From NCBI RefSeq assembly GCF_013240295.1, contig NZ_JABETK010000001.1:2170001-2234000 (forward strand): 64,000 nucleotides of DNA, in the 5' to 3' direction. Both the position numbers and the translations under genes were made by a program. Source of the DNA: Neoaquamicrobium sediminum. GTDB lineage: Bacteria > Pseudomonadota > Alphaproteobacteria > Rhizobiales > Rhizobiaceae. Shown piece by piece: positions 1 through 8,667 of this stretch. Numbering within the stretch: the stretch's first letter is position 1; each line of letters begins with the position of its first letter. The notes below the pieces were generated by a model. The model ran no database searches. It worked only from the letters and a program-made list of their open reading frames with translations, and was not told where the DNA came from.

Positions 1-2
1 GC

Positions 3-1733
3 TCGTCCTACATGCACATTTATCAGCGCACGGGCAGCAGTTTCGCCGAGATTCCCGCACCTGTGACCCCGAGCACCATCCAAGGGGCAGCGTTCTCACC
101 CGATGGCGTTCATCTTGCCATCACCGGAGCGGGGGTGGGGCACCTTGAAATATACAAGCGCTCGGGATCGACCTTCACCAAGCTTCCCGACCCCGCAGTG
201 ATGCCGACGCGCATCGGGTGGGAATGCCGGTTCTCCCCGGATGGGGAACATTTGGTCGTCACCGGAGGGACCGGCACGGGTGACTATCTCACGCTCTACA
301 CGGTCTCGGGCGACACGTTCACTCATCAGGCCGGGGCGTTCGACTTCATCCCGAACTCTCAGACGCGCCTTGCCGCCTTCACGTCTGACTCGCAATGCCT
401 GTTCGTCTTCTCGGACACCGAGCGATTGAAGGCGTACCGGCGAAACGGTGACAGCTATGAAGTCCTGCCCGACTCCTCACCTGCGTCGGCAACGGCGCAG
501 CCGAACATCCTGTCTCTCGATGGAGCGGACACCTTCCTTGCGGTGAATAGCTACGCCTCGTCGCACGAGATTATCATCTACAAGTATGTCGGCCTCGGCG
601 ATGCGTGGACCTACGAGCAGATTGCGATCCTCGGGACCGATGGGGCTTTTCATGAGCTTTGGGGCTTCTCGCCCGACAGCGCGATCATGCACTACGGCGC
701 GGGAACCTCCTACGCCCACCGCGACCCTGAAAACCCCACTGTCGATCTGTCGACCGTACCTTTCGACACCGAGTATGCGGCCAGCCAGATCAACGATGTT
801 ATGTGGAGCCGAAGCGGCAATTTCGTGCTCTACAGCAACCCCGATGGCCCGAGCGTGTCGGTCAAAACTGGCGAGGCTGACGACTTCACGATGGCGAAGA
901 ACCTGAACGGGTTGTTTGTTTCGAAGTACGTTCGCGACGGGGACCAGTTGGTCGAAACCGAGTACGTGATGCACGACATCAATGCGGTTCTTACGAACCC
1001 GACCTACTCCGCAACCGGGCTGGCGTTCAGTTACTTCCTGATGGACGAGCCTGGCACCAGTGGCCGGTACATCTATGACAGTGCGGATGACAAGTTCGAT
1101 CTCAAGGGGATCGACTACGACCCTCGGATGCAGGCGTCCTACATCGGTTTCTCGCCGCATGAAACGCACTTCGTCGTCACCTATCAGATGAGCGATGATG
1201 CTCACGAAATCAGGTTGTTTTCGTTCGGCAGCAACCGCGTTTACAACCTCCATGACACCGAGCTTACACCGTTCGGGCCGGTGGATATGTCGAAGTGCGA
1301 TGATGTGCTCGTTGCCAACGGTGGACTGGTCAATCCCTTCACGCTGTTCTCGATTACGGACATGGAACTGACGCAGGAGCCTTTTCCTATCACGAATTGG
1401 GACAAGGAAGGCTTCATTTTCGACGTGCTGTGGATGGACGATTGCAGCGGCTTCTATGGTGTTCTCCCCGAGGAAATTATCGTGGTCGATGAAGAGGGGG
1501 AAATCATCGACGAAAGTCCCATCGAACCGCCTATCGACGAGGATGATGACCCGGAACTCGACTACATCGACGACGAGGAAGATGAGGATGATGAGCGCAT
1601 CCGGTTTGACGACGGGGGCGATGGTGACGATGGGGGCGACGGCGGCGGAGTCTATCGCCCAACACCGGGCGGGCCGATCATCGACGTGACGTACCTGAAC
1701 TACTCGACAGTTCATGTGAGCTATCGCCGTTAG
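3..1733 (+). CDS. Beta-propeller tail protein, 5' partial
   Basis: The reading frame is open from the window edge (residues SSY precede the first Met at 12), so the gene starts upstream. The protein is made of WD40/YVTN-like blades with recurring SPDG..L.V and IYKRSG-type strands, as in the two propeller genes that follow. Residues about 490-550 form a very acidic Asp/Glu/Gly linker, and a short C-terminal segment ends in SYRR. It lies at the head of a row of tail-tip genes just before the lysis cassette. By position it is probably a distal tail or receptor-binding protein, but no catalytic motif is visible. Confidence 0.7.
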   Translation, partial: SSYMHIYQRTGSSFAEIPAPVTPSTIQGAAFSPDGVHLAITGAGVGHLEIYKRSGSTFTKLPDPAVMPTRIGWECRFSPDGEHLVVTGGTGTGDYLTLYTVSGDTFTHQAGAFDFIPNSQTRLAAFTSDSQCLFVFSDTERLKAYRRNGDSYEVLPDSSPASATAQPNILSLDGADTFLAVNSYASSHEIIIYKYVGLGDAWTYEQIAILGTDGAFHELWGFSPDSAIMHYGAGTSYAHRDPENPTVDLSTVPFDTEYAASQINDVMWSRSGNFVLYSNPDGPSVSVKTGEADDFTMAKNLNGLFVSKYVRDGDQLVETEYVMHDINAVLTNPTYSATGLAFSYFLMDEPGTSGRYIYDSADDKFDLKGIDYDPRMQASYIGFSPHETHFVVTYQMSDDAHEIRLFSFGSNRVYNLHDTELTPFGPVDMSKCDDVLVANGGLVNPFTLFSITDMELTQEPFPITNWDKEGFIFDVLWMDDCSGFYGVLPEEIIVVDEEGEIIDESPIEPPIDEDDDPELDYIDDEEDEDDERIRFDDGGDGDDGGDGGGVYRPTPGGPIIDVTYLNYSTVHVSYRR

Positions 1734-1741
1734 CGTATTGA

Positions 1742-1787
1742 GAATTTCCACTTTTTAGGGTAGTGACCACATAGGGTTGAAAAGGAG
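1742..1787 (+). promoter_or_regulatory. Late-type copy of the phage operon-head motif
   Basis: TTTCCAC and GACCACA are separated by exactly 13 bases, followed by an AT-rich stretch and the AAGGAG ribosome site of the next gene. The same arrangement lies at 5921, and it aligns with the TTTCAAC-N13-GACCA elements in front of the early operons. This version lacks the TTGACA part. It is probably a promoter or operator for the tail genes. Confidence 0.5.
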
Positions 1788-1793
1788 ACTCCT

Positions 1794-2222
1794 ATGGCTG
1801 TCAGAATTTCTATTGCCGCAGCAATCGCAGCTTGCGATTCTATTGTGGCATCGATCGACGAGGGTGCGGGCGCAAACGGTACGCTGGTGATTTATGAGGG
1901 TGCGCGCCCCGCAACCGTCGACACGGCAATTGGCGCACAAGTCGCACTCGTCACTTTCGCCTTGGCGAACCCGTCCTTCGCGGCTGCACAGGACGTGTCC
2001 AACAGCGGCCATGCAACCGCCAACACTATCGACCCGGTTCAGGCCGACGCGAACGGCACCGCGCAATTCTTCCGTGTTTTCGACGCGGACGGCAACGCGG
2101 TCTTCGACGGCTCGGTCACTGACACGGGCGGCAACGGCGACCTCAAGCTGTCTTCGACGGCAATCATCGAGAACATCGACGTGACCGTGGTCTCGCTCAC
2201 CGCCTCCATGCCTACGGCTTGA
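1794..2222 (+). CDS. Phage structural protein of unknown function
   Basis: A 142-residue protein with a strong AAGGAG ribosome site seven bases before the ATG. It is rich in Ala, Thr, Asp and small residues and ends in alternating beta-like segments (about residues 85-135: QFFRVFDADGNAVFDG, then SDTGG-type loops). Small proteins of this composition are common between tail-tip genes of alphaproteobacterial phages. No recognised enzymatic motif is present. By position it is a virion or tail-associated protein. Confidence 0.55.
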   Translation: MAVRISIAAAIAACDSIVASIDEGAGANGTLVIYEGARPATVDTAIGAQVALVTFALANPSFAAAQDVSNSGHATANTIDPVQADANGTAQFFRVFDADGNAVFDGSVTDTGGNGDLKLSSTAIIENIDVTVVSLTASMPTA

Positions 2223-2226
2223 TCCG

Positions 2227-3657
2227 ATGGCGCAGGGCCGCACCCGACTCGCCGCCTGGTCGGCGGATGACACGCTCCGCTTCTATGAACTGACGGAGAC
2301 AGGATTCTCCCAGGTCGGGGCGGTCGGCATGGCGCACGACGCAACGGCTGTCTCCGAGGGTCGTCCGCCGATCCTCGGTTTCATCAAAGACGGTCGGTTC
2401 CTCTCCGCACTGTGGCAGGTTGCCCCCACTTCGTCGGTGCGGCTCTCAGCCTTCAATATGGTTCCCGCCGAGGTCAGCAATTCCGCGTACTCGCTAAGCG
2501 GAATTTCGTTCCGAGTGGTGTCAGACTGGAATGAGCCATTCGGCTATCGGCCCTTGTTGCGTGGGGACAACACATCCGGCTACGGGTTCGCAATTGACGA
2601 CGCCGCCGCCGTTACGAATACCGGCACCGAGTCCGGTTTCTCTGTCGCAAGCCGCCGCTCGCTCGCGTTCTCCCCGGATGGGCAGTTGGCGGTTCTCGGT
2701 GCCGACAGCGGGCAGAGTTCAATCCACATCGTGGATAGCCCGACTATTGGGAACCCGGCTTTCGTCCCCCTTACGACTCTGTCGGAACATCTTGCGCCGG
2801 TTGATGCCGTCTATTGGTCGGACGATGGAAACTTCTTTTTCGCGGTCGACCGTAGCGCAGGTGGGAAGGTGACGGTGTTCCGTCGTGGCACCGCAAACGC
2901 CTTCGACGCGGTGTGGGAAATCAGTTCCGCTCACGGCGATCCACACGCTGTCGCCGTGTCGAGGGACCGCCGCCACGTCGCCGTGTCGTTCGTCGGTTCC
3001 GGGGTTTATACGACGGTGGTCTATCGTCGCCTCGCGAACGTCTTCCAGCCCATCCAGACTCTCGCTCAGCCTATGGGACGGCTGCTCGGCTTCTCGGGTG
3101 ACGGGGCATTGCTCATCGACGCAAATGCCAAGGTGGCCTATCGGAACGTCGAGGGCGTGTTCGAAGAACAAGTTGGCCTGTTTACCAACGTCGCGGGCAC
3201 CGTCATGGCGCAGGCCGTCAGTCCGCACATGGATCAGATCGTCTCGACATCCTCGTTCTACGATGGTGCTCTTGCGGCGTTGGTGACTGACACAGTTGAT
3301 CTTCAAGCCCTCAAGGTCGTCCTTCTGTCTGACGCCGCAGAGTTCGACCCCAACGCCAGCACTCTCGCTGAGGTCACGAACGGCGGCGCATACGAGGTTC
3401 ACGGCAATGGATGGACCGAAGGCGGTGAACCGCTGACCTCAGTCGCGAATAGCGAAGTCAACGGAAACTTAGTTGCGCTCGTCGCGGACGACATTAGCCG
3501 GATCATTTTCGGCGGCGGGATCGAGTTCCGCTACGCGGTGATTGTGGAAGGCTCGACGCCTCGCATCTTCACCGATTTCAGCCAGCCGGTCATCGTCGGA
3601 GCGGACAAGGAACTCGGGTTCGACTTCTCCAACGGTCTCGTCGTCTACAGTCTATAG
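2227..3657 (+). CDS. Second beta-propeller tail protein
   Basis: 476 residues, starting four bases after the preceding stop, so probably translationally coupled. It shows the same WD40-like blades as its neighbours (AFSPDGQLAVLGAD, VYWSDDGNFFFAVD, AVSRDRRHVAVSF, GFSGDGALLIDA). The last 130 residues no longer look like blades and may form an attachment domain. It probably belongs to the tail tip or side fibres. A 13-base regulatory-type site lies inside the gene at 3464. Sequence divergence from the other two propellers is large, so this is an old family expansion and not a recent duplication. Confidence 0.65.
   Translation: MAQGRTRLAAWSADDTLRFYELTETGFSQVGAVGMAHDATAVSEGRPPILGFIKDGRFLSALWQVAPTSSVRLSAFNMVPAEVSNSAYSLSGISFRVVSDWNEPFGYRPLLRGDNTSGYGFAIDDAAAVTNTGTESGFSVASRRSLAFSPDGQLAVLGADSGQSSIHIVDSPTIGNPAFVPLTTLSEHLAPVDAVYWSDDGNFFFAVDRSAGGKVTVFRRGTANAFDAVWEISSAHGDPHAVAVSRDRRHVAVSFVGSGVYTTVVYRRLANVFQPIQTLAQPMGRLLGFSGDGALLIDANAKVAYRNVEGVFEEQVGLFTNVAGTVMAQAVSPHMDQIVSTSSFYDGALAALVTDTVDLQALKVVLLSDAAEFDPNASTLAEVTNGGAYEVHGNGWTEGGEPLTSVANSEVNGNLVALVADDISRIIFGGGIEFRYAVIVEGSTPRIFTDFSQPVIVGADKELGFDFSNGLVVYSL
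3464..3476. promoter_or_regulatory. Dispersed 13-mer site (GAAACTTAGTTGC)
   Basis: An exact copy of the 13-mer also found at 25634, here within the coding sequence of a propeller gene. It has the AACTWAGTT core shared by at least nine sites in the phage region. A candidate repressor-binding site acting inside an operon. Confidence 0.5.
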
Positions 3658-3668
3658 GGGGCGCGGCA

Positions 3669-4735
3669 ATGCCGATCGAGATACGGAAGCAGGCGAACCC
3701 CGCAACGTTGCCTACCGCACAGGCTTACGTGGTCGCGGTCTCGCGCGACGGACAATATGTTGCAGTTGGGTTCGAGGCGGCACCCTACTTCCACTGCTAC
3801 CGGAAGGTCGACGGATCGTGGGTGAAACTCGCCAATCCTGCGATCCTCCCTCCGGGGGTGTGCAGGGGAATATCCTTCTCGCCCGATGGTTCGCTGCTGG
3901 CGGTGTCCCACTCCCCATCGCCTCGGGTGTCGATGTATATCCTGTCAGGAGATACGCTCACCAAGACGAACGACCTCTCCCCGCTCCCGCCGAGCAATTG
4001 TAGGGGGTCCGCATTCTCCCCTGACGGGGCCTATTTCGGCGTGGCGCACGTCAATCCGCCCCGCTTCTCAGTCTATGCGATTGACGGGACCACGTTCACC
4101 AAGATTGCGGACCCGGTCGAACTGCCTCCGAACCACGGAGAGTCTTTCGCATGGGGGAAGCAGGCGACATCGTAGCTGTCGGTTCGGCGAACCAGAGCGG
4201 ACAGGCGAACGGCTACGTCTACACGTTCGATCCGGTCTCCGACAGCCTAACCAAGATGGCCGACCTCGACACTCGCCTGTTTAGCTCGGGCTATGGGGCG
4301 GCTGTGCGTCCTGACAACGCGCACGTAGCCTTCTCCCATCCGGGAGTTCCCTACGTTTCCATCTATGACGTTACCAGCGGCTCGCCCACGAAGTTGGCTG
4401 ACCCCGCCGTCCTGCCGACAACGAACGCTCGCGGTTGCGCCTATGATCCGAGCGGGCGGTTCCTTGCGGTGGCCTACGGGGCTGCACCATACGTGATTGT
4501 CTATGAGTATGACGGCGCGAACTACGTGAAGGTTGACGACCCTGACATCCCTCCCACGGGAAGCGGGATGGGTGTTGCCTTCTCGGCGGACGGAACGATT
4601 ATGGCCGTCTCCCACAACACTGCGCCATACCTGTCGATCTATGAGGTAGGTGAGTCCATTAACGCCGAAGGTGCCCCCTATTCCCCGCATTCGTCGCGGC
4701 GGGCGAGGGGAGATTATCGAGCCTACGGAGTATGA
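3669..4735 (+). CDS. Third beta-propeller tail protein, single frameshift
   Basis: Two overlapping frames join into one propeller of about 355 residues. The first frame stops at 4175 and the second carries the homologous continuation from 4151. The break lies in a run of five G (4153-4157); a sixth G gives an unbroken blade (SFAWGEAGDIVAVG). Blades repeat at about 45 residues with the pattern P..LP....G..FSPDG..LAVSH..SP...IY. The break is most simply a sequencing error; a -1 ribosomal slip on GGG is possible but unsupported. The end overlaps the next gene's GTG start by 86 bases. Probably a tail fibre or receptor-binding component. Confidence 0.65.
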
Positions 4736-5645
4736 CATCGAAGGCGACTTGGCCTTCCCGAGATTCACGGTCTCAGGCGAACTTGCCGAGTTCGAGCTTG
4801 AGCCGATCTGGTCCCCTCCCGTCATCTTCGGTCCTGCGCCCATTCTGCTCAGCGGCCCCGACATCCCTGTGTCGATCAGCGACCCGCCACAGTTCGGATA
4901 TGCGGAAATCGCGCTCCCGACGTTTGGAGTAGCGGGAACCGCAGCATTCCCCATCCCGGTCGATGGTGAGGCGGTTTTCCCCGCATTCACCGCTGAAGGT
5001 ATTGCTGATCAGGAGCAACCCGAGCCCGTCGACGTTGAAGGCGCGTTCTCCTTCCCGAGTTTCAATGCGACCGGTGAGCTTAGCGCCCCCATCGGCGCGA
5101 TTTTCGAAGGGCAGTTCCCGAGCCTCGCGGCTGATGGCCTCGTTTTCGTCGACGTTTTGGTCGAGGCGGACGCGCTCTTCCCCGCCTTCTCCGTATCGGG
5201 CCAGTTCGACATTCCGATCACCGTGGAGGCTGACGCGCGGTTCCCGGCGTTTGCGCTGCAGGGCTTCGCCGCGCCCGACACCATGGCCGATGGCAACCCC
5301 ATCTTCCCACGCTTCGCCACGGCAGGTCTCATCGCCCCGGATACCGTGGTCGACAGCGGCTTCGTTTTCCCGCGCTTCACTGCCAGCGGTACGGCTCGCC
5401 GACCATTGGTCGTGGACGCGAATTTTGCCTTTCCGGGTTTCGGCGCTCAGGGAAGCGCCGCTGTTCAGTACCGGGCCAGCGGCGATCTGGCTTTCCCGCG
5501 ATTCCGCGTCAGCGGCTACGACGAGGGCGGCGGATCGAGCTACGCCGGGATCTCAGCCGCAAGCCTCGGCGGCGGGATCAGCGCCACATTCCTGCCGATT
5601 GCATCCGTGCGGATCGGCTTCGGCAACAACATAACCATAGGATGA
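4650..5645 (+). CDS. FPxFxxxG-repeat tail protein
   Basis: 331 residues from a GTG start that overlaps the end of the third propeller gene. After about 30 residues the protein consists of ten or eleven copies of a 24-28 residue unit with the signature FPxFxxxG (for example FPRFTVSG, FPAFTAEG, FPRFATAG, FPRFRVSG), each linked by an acidic or small-residue segment. It ends in a Gly/Ser-rich segment. The regular spacing suggests a beta-rich fibrous or solenoid protein, likely a structural part of the tail tip. I do not recognise a named family. Confidence 0.6.
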   Translation: MSPLTPKVPPIPRIRRGGRGEIIEPTEYDIEGDLAFPRFTVSGELAEFELEPIWSPPVIFGPAPILLSGPDIPVSISDPPQFGYAEIALPTFGVAGTAAFPIPVDGEAVFPAFTAEGIADQEQPEPVDVEGAFSFPSFNATGELSAPIGAIFEGQFPSLAADGLVFVDVLVEADALFPAFSVSGQFDIPITVEADARFPAFALQGFAAPDTMADGNPIFPRFATAGLIAPDTVVDSGFVFPRFTASGTARRPLVVDANFAFPGFGAQGSAAVQYRASGDLAFPRFRVSGYDEGGGSSYAGISAASLGGGISATFLPIASVRIGFGNNITIG

Positions 5646-5651
5646 AGCATC

Positions 5652-5918
5652 ATGGCGAGCACCCTGGCACACACGATCGACGAAGAATGGACCCTCGTGG
5701 CAACGGGTATGCGCAACGTTGCGATCCAGCTTTCCCGACAGGGGCAGTTCGAAGTCCACGTCGCCGATAGCGAACCCGACGAGAGCGCCGTTGGTATCGA
5801 AATTGGTAACACGCTCACGGGTATGCCTTCGACCTTCGCAATCGCCGCGCTCGGGGAATCCACAAGCGTTTGGGTTCGGAGCGTCAGGGGCGCGCAGATC
5901 GTGGTGCTTGCTTATTGA
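5652..5918 (+). CDS. Small phage protein, probably structural
   Basis: 88 residues, six bases after the preceding stop. Contains a beta-strand-rich core (WTLVATGMRNVAIQLSRQGQ; VWVRSVRGAQIVVLAY) like small virion decoration or tail-associated proteins. Homologues of such proteins usually sit beside tail-fibre genes. No specific family recognised. Confidence 0.5.
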   Translation: MASTLAHTIDEEWTLVATGMRNVAIQLSRQGQFEVHVADSEPDESAVGIEIGNTLTGMPSTFAIAALGESTSVWVRSVRGAQIVVLAY

Positions 5919-5920
5919 GT

Positions 5921-5962
5921 GAGTTTCCACTTTCTGTTATCAAGACCACAATAAATTGAATC
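5921..5962 (+). promoter_or_regulatory. Late-type copy of the phage operon-head motif
   Basis: Directly after a stop codon: TTTCCAC, 13 bases, GACCACA, then AATAAATTGAATC. It matches the copy at 1742 in spacing and sequence and aligns with the early element at 8586. It precedes the lysis genes and probably contains their promoter. Confidence 0.5.
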
Positions 5963-5981
5963 AAATCGAAGGAGCACTACC

Positions 5982-6185
5982 ATGTCGATGCGCGAAGTCA
6001 CCGACCGTTTCGGTTTCGCCAAGTGGGTTTTCGGCTTCGTCAAGATGAAGCAGGCGTGGGAGCAGGCCGCTCCCGTGATCGACGCCCACCTTCTCCCACC
6101 TTTCACCGCCGACGACATCGGCAAGACGCTCGTGATCGAGGACGACGGCGAAGGTAATCCCGTCCTCGCGTGGTCTGCCGCTTAA
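5982..6185 (+). CDS. Small phage protein upstream of endolysin
   Basis: 67 residues with a GAAGGAG ribosome site. An amphipathic N-terminal half (residues 8-30, rich in Phe, Trp and Lys) is followed by an acidic tail with a DDIGKTLVIEDDG turn. No transmembrane segment is obvious. It heads the lysis transcript, so a role in lysis timing or particle assembly is possible but unproven. Confidence 0.5.
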   Translation: MSMREVTDRFGFAKWVFGFVKMKQAWEQAAPVIDAHLLPPFTADDIGKTLVIEDDGEGNPVLAWSAA

Positions 6186-6209
6186 TCCCCTAGCGCCAGG
6201 AGAACGGCC

Positions 6210-7295
6210 ATGCAGCTTACAGAGGCTGAAAAGAAGCTCATCGCGGGAATCGCGCAGATGCACAATCTGCCGACCGCGACCGCTATGGCCGTGATCGAGG
6301 TCGAGAGCGCGGGCCACACCTACACCGTGATCGACGGACGCAAGGAGCCGTTGATCCGGTGGGAAGGTCACTACTTCGACAAGCTCGTTGACCCCAAGAA
6401 GCGGGAACAGGCGCGCAAGGCCGGTCTCGCCAGCCCCAAGGTCGGCGGTATCAAGAACCCGTCCTCGCAGGCCAAGCGCTATGCCATGCTCCATCGTGCC
6501 ATGCAGATCGACCGGGACGCCGCTATTATGTCCTGCTCGTGGGGCGTGGGGCAGGTGATGGGCTCCCACTGGAAGACCCTCGGCTACAAGTCGGCGGTCG
6601 ACTTCTACAACAAGGTCTCCGAGAACGTCATCGGCCAGGTCGATGCGATGTTCCGCTACATCGTCAAGTTCGGCCTCGTCGACGAGTTGCAGCGCTACGA
6701 TTGGGCCGGGTTCGCGCGCGGCTACAACGGCCCGCTCTATGCGAAGTACGGCTACCACACCAAGCTCGAACGCGCATTCTCGCGTTACAACGGTGCCGCA
6801 GCGCCAGTGTCGTCCGCCTCGGGGATGCTGCGCATGGGCTCGAAGGGCAAGCGTGTCCGCGAGCTTCAACAGCTTCTCGTGCGCTCGGGCGCGGCCATCA
6901 AGGTCGACGGTGACTTCGGTCCCGCCACGAAGGACGCCGTTCTCGCCTTCCAGCGTTCGCACGGACTCACGGTCGACGGTGTCGCCGGTCCTGAGACGTT
7001 GAACGCGCTCGCGCTCTTCCGCCCTGACCCTGAAGAGGATGTCGGCGCGATCCCGCCCACTGAGGTCAAGGAAGTGACCGACGCTGCCAAGGGCCTCGGC
7101 CCGGTCGCGGTCGTTATCGGCATTCGTGACCAGGTCGCCGAACTTGCCTACGGACTGCTCGGAGTCGAGTTCGAGACTGCGCAGACCGTCGCCAATGTGT
7201 TGCTGGCAGGATCGTCCGCCATCGGCGTCGGATTGGCCGTCTATGCCGCCTACGGGTGGTGGAAGTCGGGCAAGACCTACGAAGGCGTAAGCTGA
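6210..7295 (+). CDS. Endolysin: N-acetylmuramidase with peptidoglycan-binding domain
   Basis: 361 residues. Residues about 10-195 match the N-acetylmuramidase family (PF11860/DUF3380), with the probable catalytic Glu in AVIEVESAG and conserved WEGHYF and SWGVGQVMG segments. Residues about 205-265 form a PG_binding_1 domain (MGSKGKRVRELQQLL ... VDGDFGPATKDAVLAFQ). The C-terminal 60 residues contain a hydrophobic stretch, so the enzyme may be membrane-tethered. It cleaves the glycan backbone of peptidoglycan for host lysis. It is followed at a TGATG overlap by the spanin genes. No N-terminal signal peptide, so export needs a holin, which is not clearly identified. Confidence 0.9.
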   Translation: MQLTEAEKKLIAGIAQMHNLPTATAMAVIEVESAGHTYTVIDGRKEPLIRWEGHYFDKLVDPKKREQARKAGLASPKVGGIKNPSSQAKRYAMLHRAMQIDRDAAIMSCSWGVGQVMGSHWKTLGYKSAVDFYNKVSENVIGQVDAMFRYIVKFGLVDELQRYDWAGFARGYNGPLYAKYGYHTKLERAFSRYNGAAAPVSSASGMLRMGSKGKRVRELQQLLVRSGAAIKVDGDFGPATKDAVLAFQRSHGLTVDGVAGPETLNALALFRPDPEEDVGAIPPTEVKEVTDAAKGLGPVAVVIGIRDQVAELAYGLLGVEFETAQTVANVLLAGSSAIGVGLAVYAAYGWWKSGKTYEGVS

Positions 7296-7624
7296 TGTTC
7301 GACTGGCTGCGCGAGAGCGTCATCTACTCGACCCCGTGGTGGGTGTGGGCGGCCCCTGCGATTGGGGCGGGCGCAGCCATGCTCGTGACAGTCAGCCGCG
7401 TCGTGGGGCTGCGCAACGCGCTCCTGGCAGGGGTTGCCTACGCGGTGGTCGTTCTGACCGCCATGAGCCACCTGAGAGGCCGTCAAGCCGGGTGGGAAGA
7501 TCGCGCGAGGAAGGATGCCCGCGATGCTGAGAAGTTGGTTCAACGGATCAAAAACGCTCGCCGCAACAACGCTGCTCGTCCTGCTGGCAGGCTGCGCGAC
7601 GACGACGGCTATAAGCGTCGATGA
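7295..7624 (+). CDS. Inner-membrane lysis protein (i-spanin or holin candidate)
   Basis: 109 residues starting at an ATG that overlaps the endolysin stop by one base. Two hydrophobic segments (about residues 14-37 and 41-60) are followed by a basic, helical C-terminal tail rich in Arg, Lys and Asp. The lipoprotein gene downstream begins inside this gene in another frame, the classic Rz/Rz1 layout. A typical i-spanin has only one N-terminal membrane segment, so this could instead be a holin or a holin-spanin hybrid. Confidence 0.6.
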   Translation: MFDWLRESVIYSTPWWVWAAPAIGAGAAMLVTVSRVVGLRNALLAGVAYAVVVLTAMSHLRGRQAGWEDRARKDARDAEKLVQRIKNARRNNAARPAGRLRDDDGYKRR

Positions 7625-7763
7625 GAAGCTGCTTTGCGGCGACCCGGAGTCGGGGTTCGAGGGGCTTGTCAGGCCCTTCCACTGGCACGAGGACGATACC
7701 TCGGAGTCGATAGCGCAAGCTAAAGAGCGCAACGCCGAATACGAAGCGACCTGCAAGAAATGA
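7515..7763 (+). CDS. Outer-membrane lipoprotein o-spanin (Rz1-like)
   Basis: 82 residues with a type II signal peptide: basic start, hydrophobic core, and lipobox LLAGC near residue 27. The mature part is short and polar. The gene overlaps the upstream membrane protein by 110 bases in a different frame, as Rz1 genes do. It should insert in the outer membrane and act with an inner-membrane partner to disrupt it after the endolysin has worked. ATGs at 7515 and 7524 are both possible starts. Confidence 0.75.
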   Translation: MPAMLRSWFNGSKTLAATTLLVLLAGCATTTAISVDEKLLCGDPESGFEGLVRPFHWHEDDTSESIAQAKERNAEYEATCKK

Positions 7764-8221
7764 CCGACGAGAAGAGCATCGAGATCCACACGCAGCTTGC
7801 CTCACTCGGCGCTACGATCGAGGCCGTGGGTAAGCGCGTGGTGGAAAGCGACCAACAGCGCCAGGAGGCCGAGCGGCGGGCGCAGGAGAGCCGTGGCAGG
7901 CTCTATGAGAAGGTCGAGGATGTTGCGAAGGGGTTCCACGGCTTGCAGATCGTCAGCGCCCGCATGGAGGCGCAGATGGCCGCTCAGGCGCACGAGTTCA
8001 AAGCCTTCGCCAAAGACATGGAAACCCGTGTGGCAGCGGTCGAGGAAGAGCAGCGAGCCGCGAGAGCCGATCTGAACACCATGAAGCCCAAGGTCGACCT
8101 GTTCAGCAAATGGGAACAGCGGGGCATTGGCATCGGGATCGCTCTCACGGTTCTAGGCACCCTCTTCGGCGCACTGCTAGTGACGTTTCGGGACAAGCTG
8201 CTCAGAATGTTCGTCGGCTGA
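7760..8221 (+). CDS. Coiled-coil protein with C-terminal membrane anchor
   Basis: 153 residues; the ATG overlaps the o-spanin stop (ATGA). Residues 1-120 form a long polar helix with heptad-like Leu/Val/Ala spacing. Residues about 125-145 are a hydrophobic segment (GIGIALTVLGTLFGALLV) before a basic end. The layout resembles DUF1515-type proteins at the end of lysis cassettes in rhizobial phages. It may help membrane fusion or regulate lysis. Function not established. Confidence 0.6.
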   Translation: MTDEKSIEIHTQLASLGATIEAVGKRVVESDQQRQEAERRAQESRGRLYEKVEDVAKGFHGLQIVSARMEAQMAAQAHEFKAFAKDMETRVAAVEEEQRAARADLNTMKPKVDLFSKWEQRGIGIGIALTVLGTLFGALLVTFRDKLLRMFVG

Positions 8222-8515
8222 TCCGACAATCATCGAAGCGATCCCCGACATAAAACCTACGCTGATACCGCTGAGGTCCGCCGAGGGCTCCATGTCGTTG
8301 AAGATGCGGCGCACCATCATCGGGCTACCGTCCTCACTCAGGTAATCACGAAGCTCAAGCGCCAGCTTCTTCCCGGCTGCGACATCGGCATCCCAATTGT
8401 CGGTTGGCGCTACGTTCCAGAATGATTTCTTACCCGGCCCACAGGCCGATACGAATGACAGGCCCTCGCGCCCCACTACCACTTTGCTCAACTTCTGCTC
8501 CTTACTCGCAAGCAT
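8177..8515 (-). CDS. Hypothetical phage protein
   Basis: 112 residues from the ATG preceded by GAGGG; the frame is open further upstream but that extension is Lys/Arg-rich and unconvincing. It contains a short beta-rich start (SKVVVGREGLSFV), a conserved-looking LELRDYLSEDGSPMMVRR helix and a hydrophobic MSGIASMIVG segment. Its 3' end overlaps the convergent + strand gene by 45 bases. Function unknown. Confidence 0.5.
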   Translation of the reverse strand: MLASKEQKLSKVVVGREGLSFVSACGPGKKSFWNVAPTDNWDADVAAGKKLALELRDYLSEDGSPMMVRRIFNDMEPSADLSGISVGFMSGIASMIVGSADEHSEQLVPKRH

Positions 8516-8585
8516 TTCCTTACCCTCGGGCTTTCTGTTTCTCCGTTTCTCACCCGACGTTTCAGCCTGTAACATCTGCACAGGG

Positions 8586-8615
8586 GTTTCAACTTTTCTT
8601 TGACATGACCACAAT
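8586..8615 (+). promoter_or_regulatory. Operon-head motif, + orientation
   Basis: TTTCAAC, 13 bases including TTGACAT, then GACCACA. The TCAAC-N5-TTTGA half-dyad is imperfect here. It points toward a short non-coding stretch and not toward a protein gene. A second copy follows at 8641. Confidence 0.5.
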
Positions 8616-8640
8616 TCCTTAACCATTGCCTGTGGATAAC

Positions 8641-8667
8641 TTTCAACCACGTGTTGAGAGGACTATT
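8641..8667 (+). promoter_or_regulatory. Operon-head motif, second tandem copy
   Basis: TTTCAAC, 13 bases (with GTTGAGAG), then GACTATT. The dyad TCAAC-CACGT-GTTGA is intact. Same orientation as the copy at 8586 and 55 bases away. Confidence 0.45.

Noticed and set aside
477..1751. Long open frame on the - strand opposite the first propeller
   Set aside because: Mirror of a GC-rich coding sequence; composition is not protein-like and no start signal or homology is seen.
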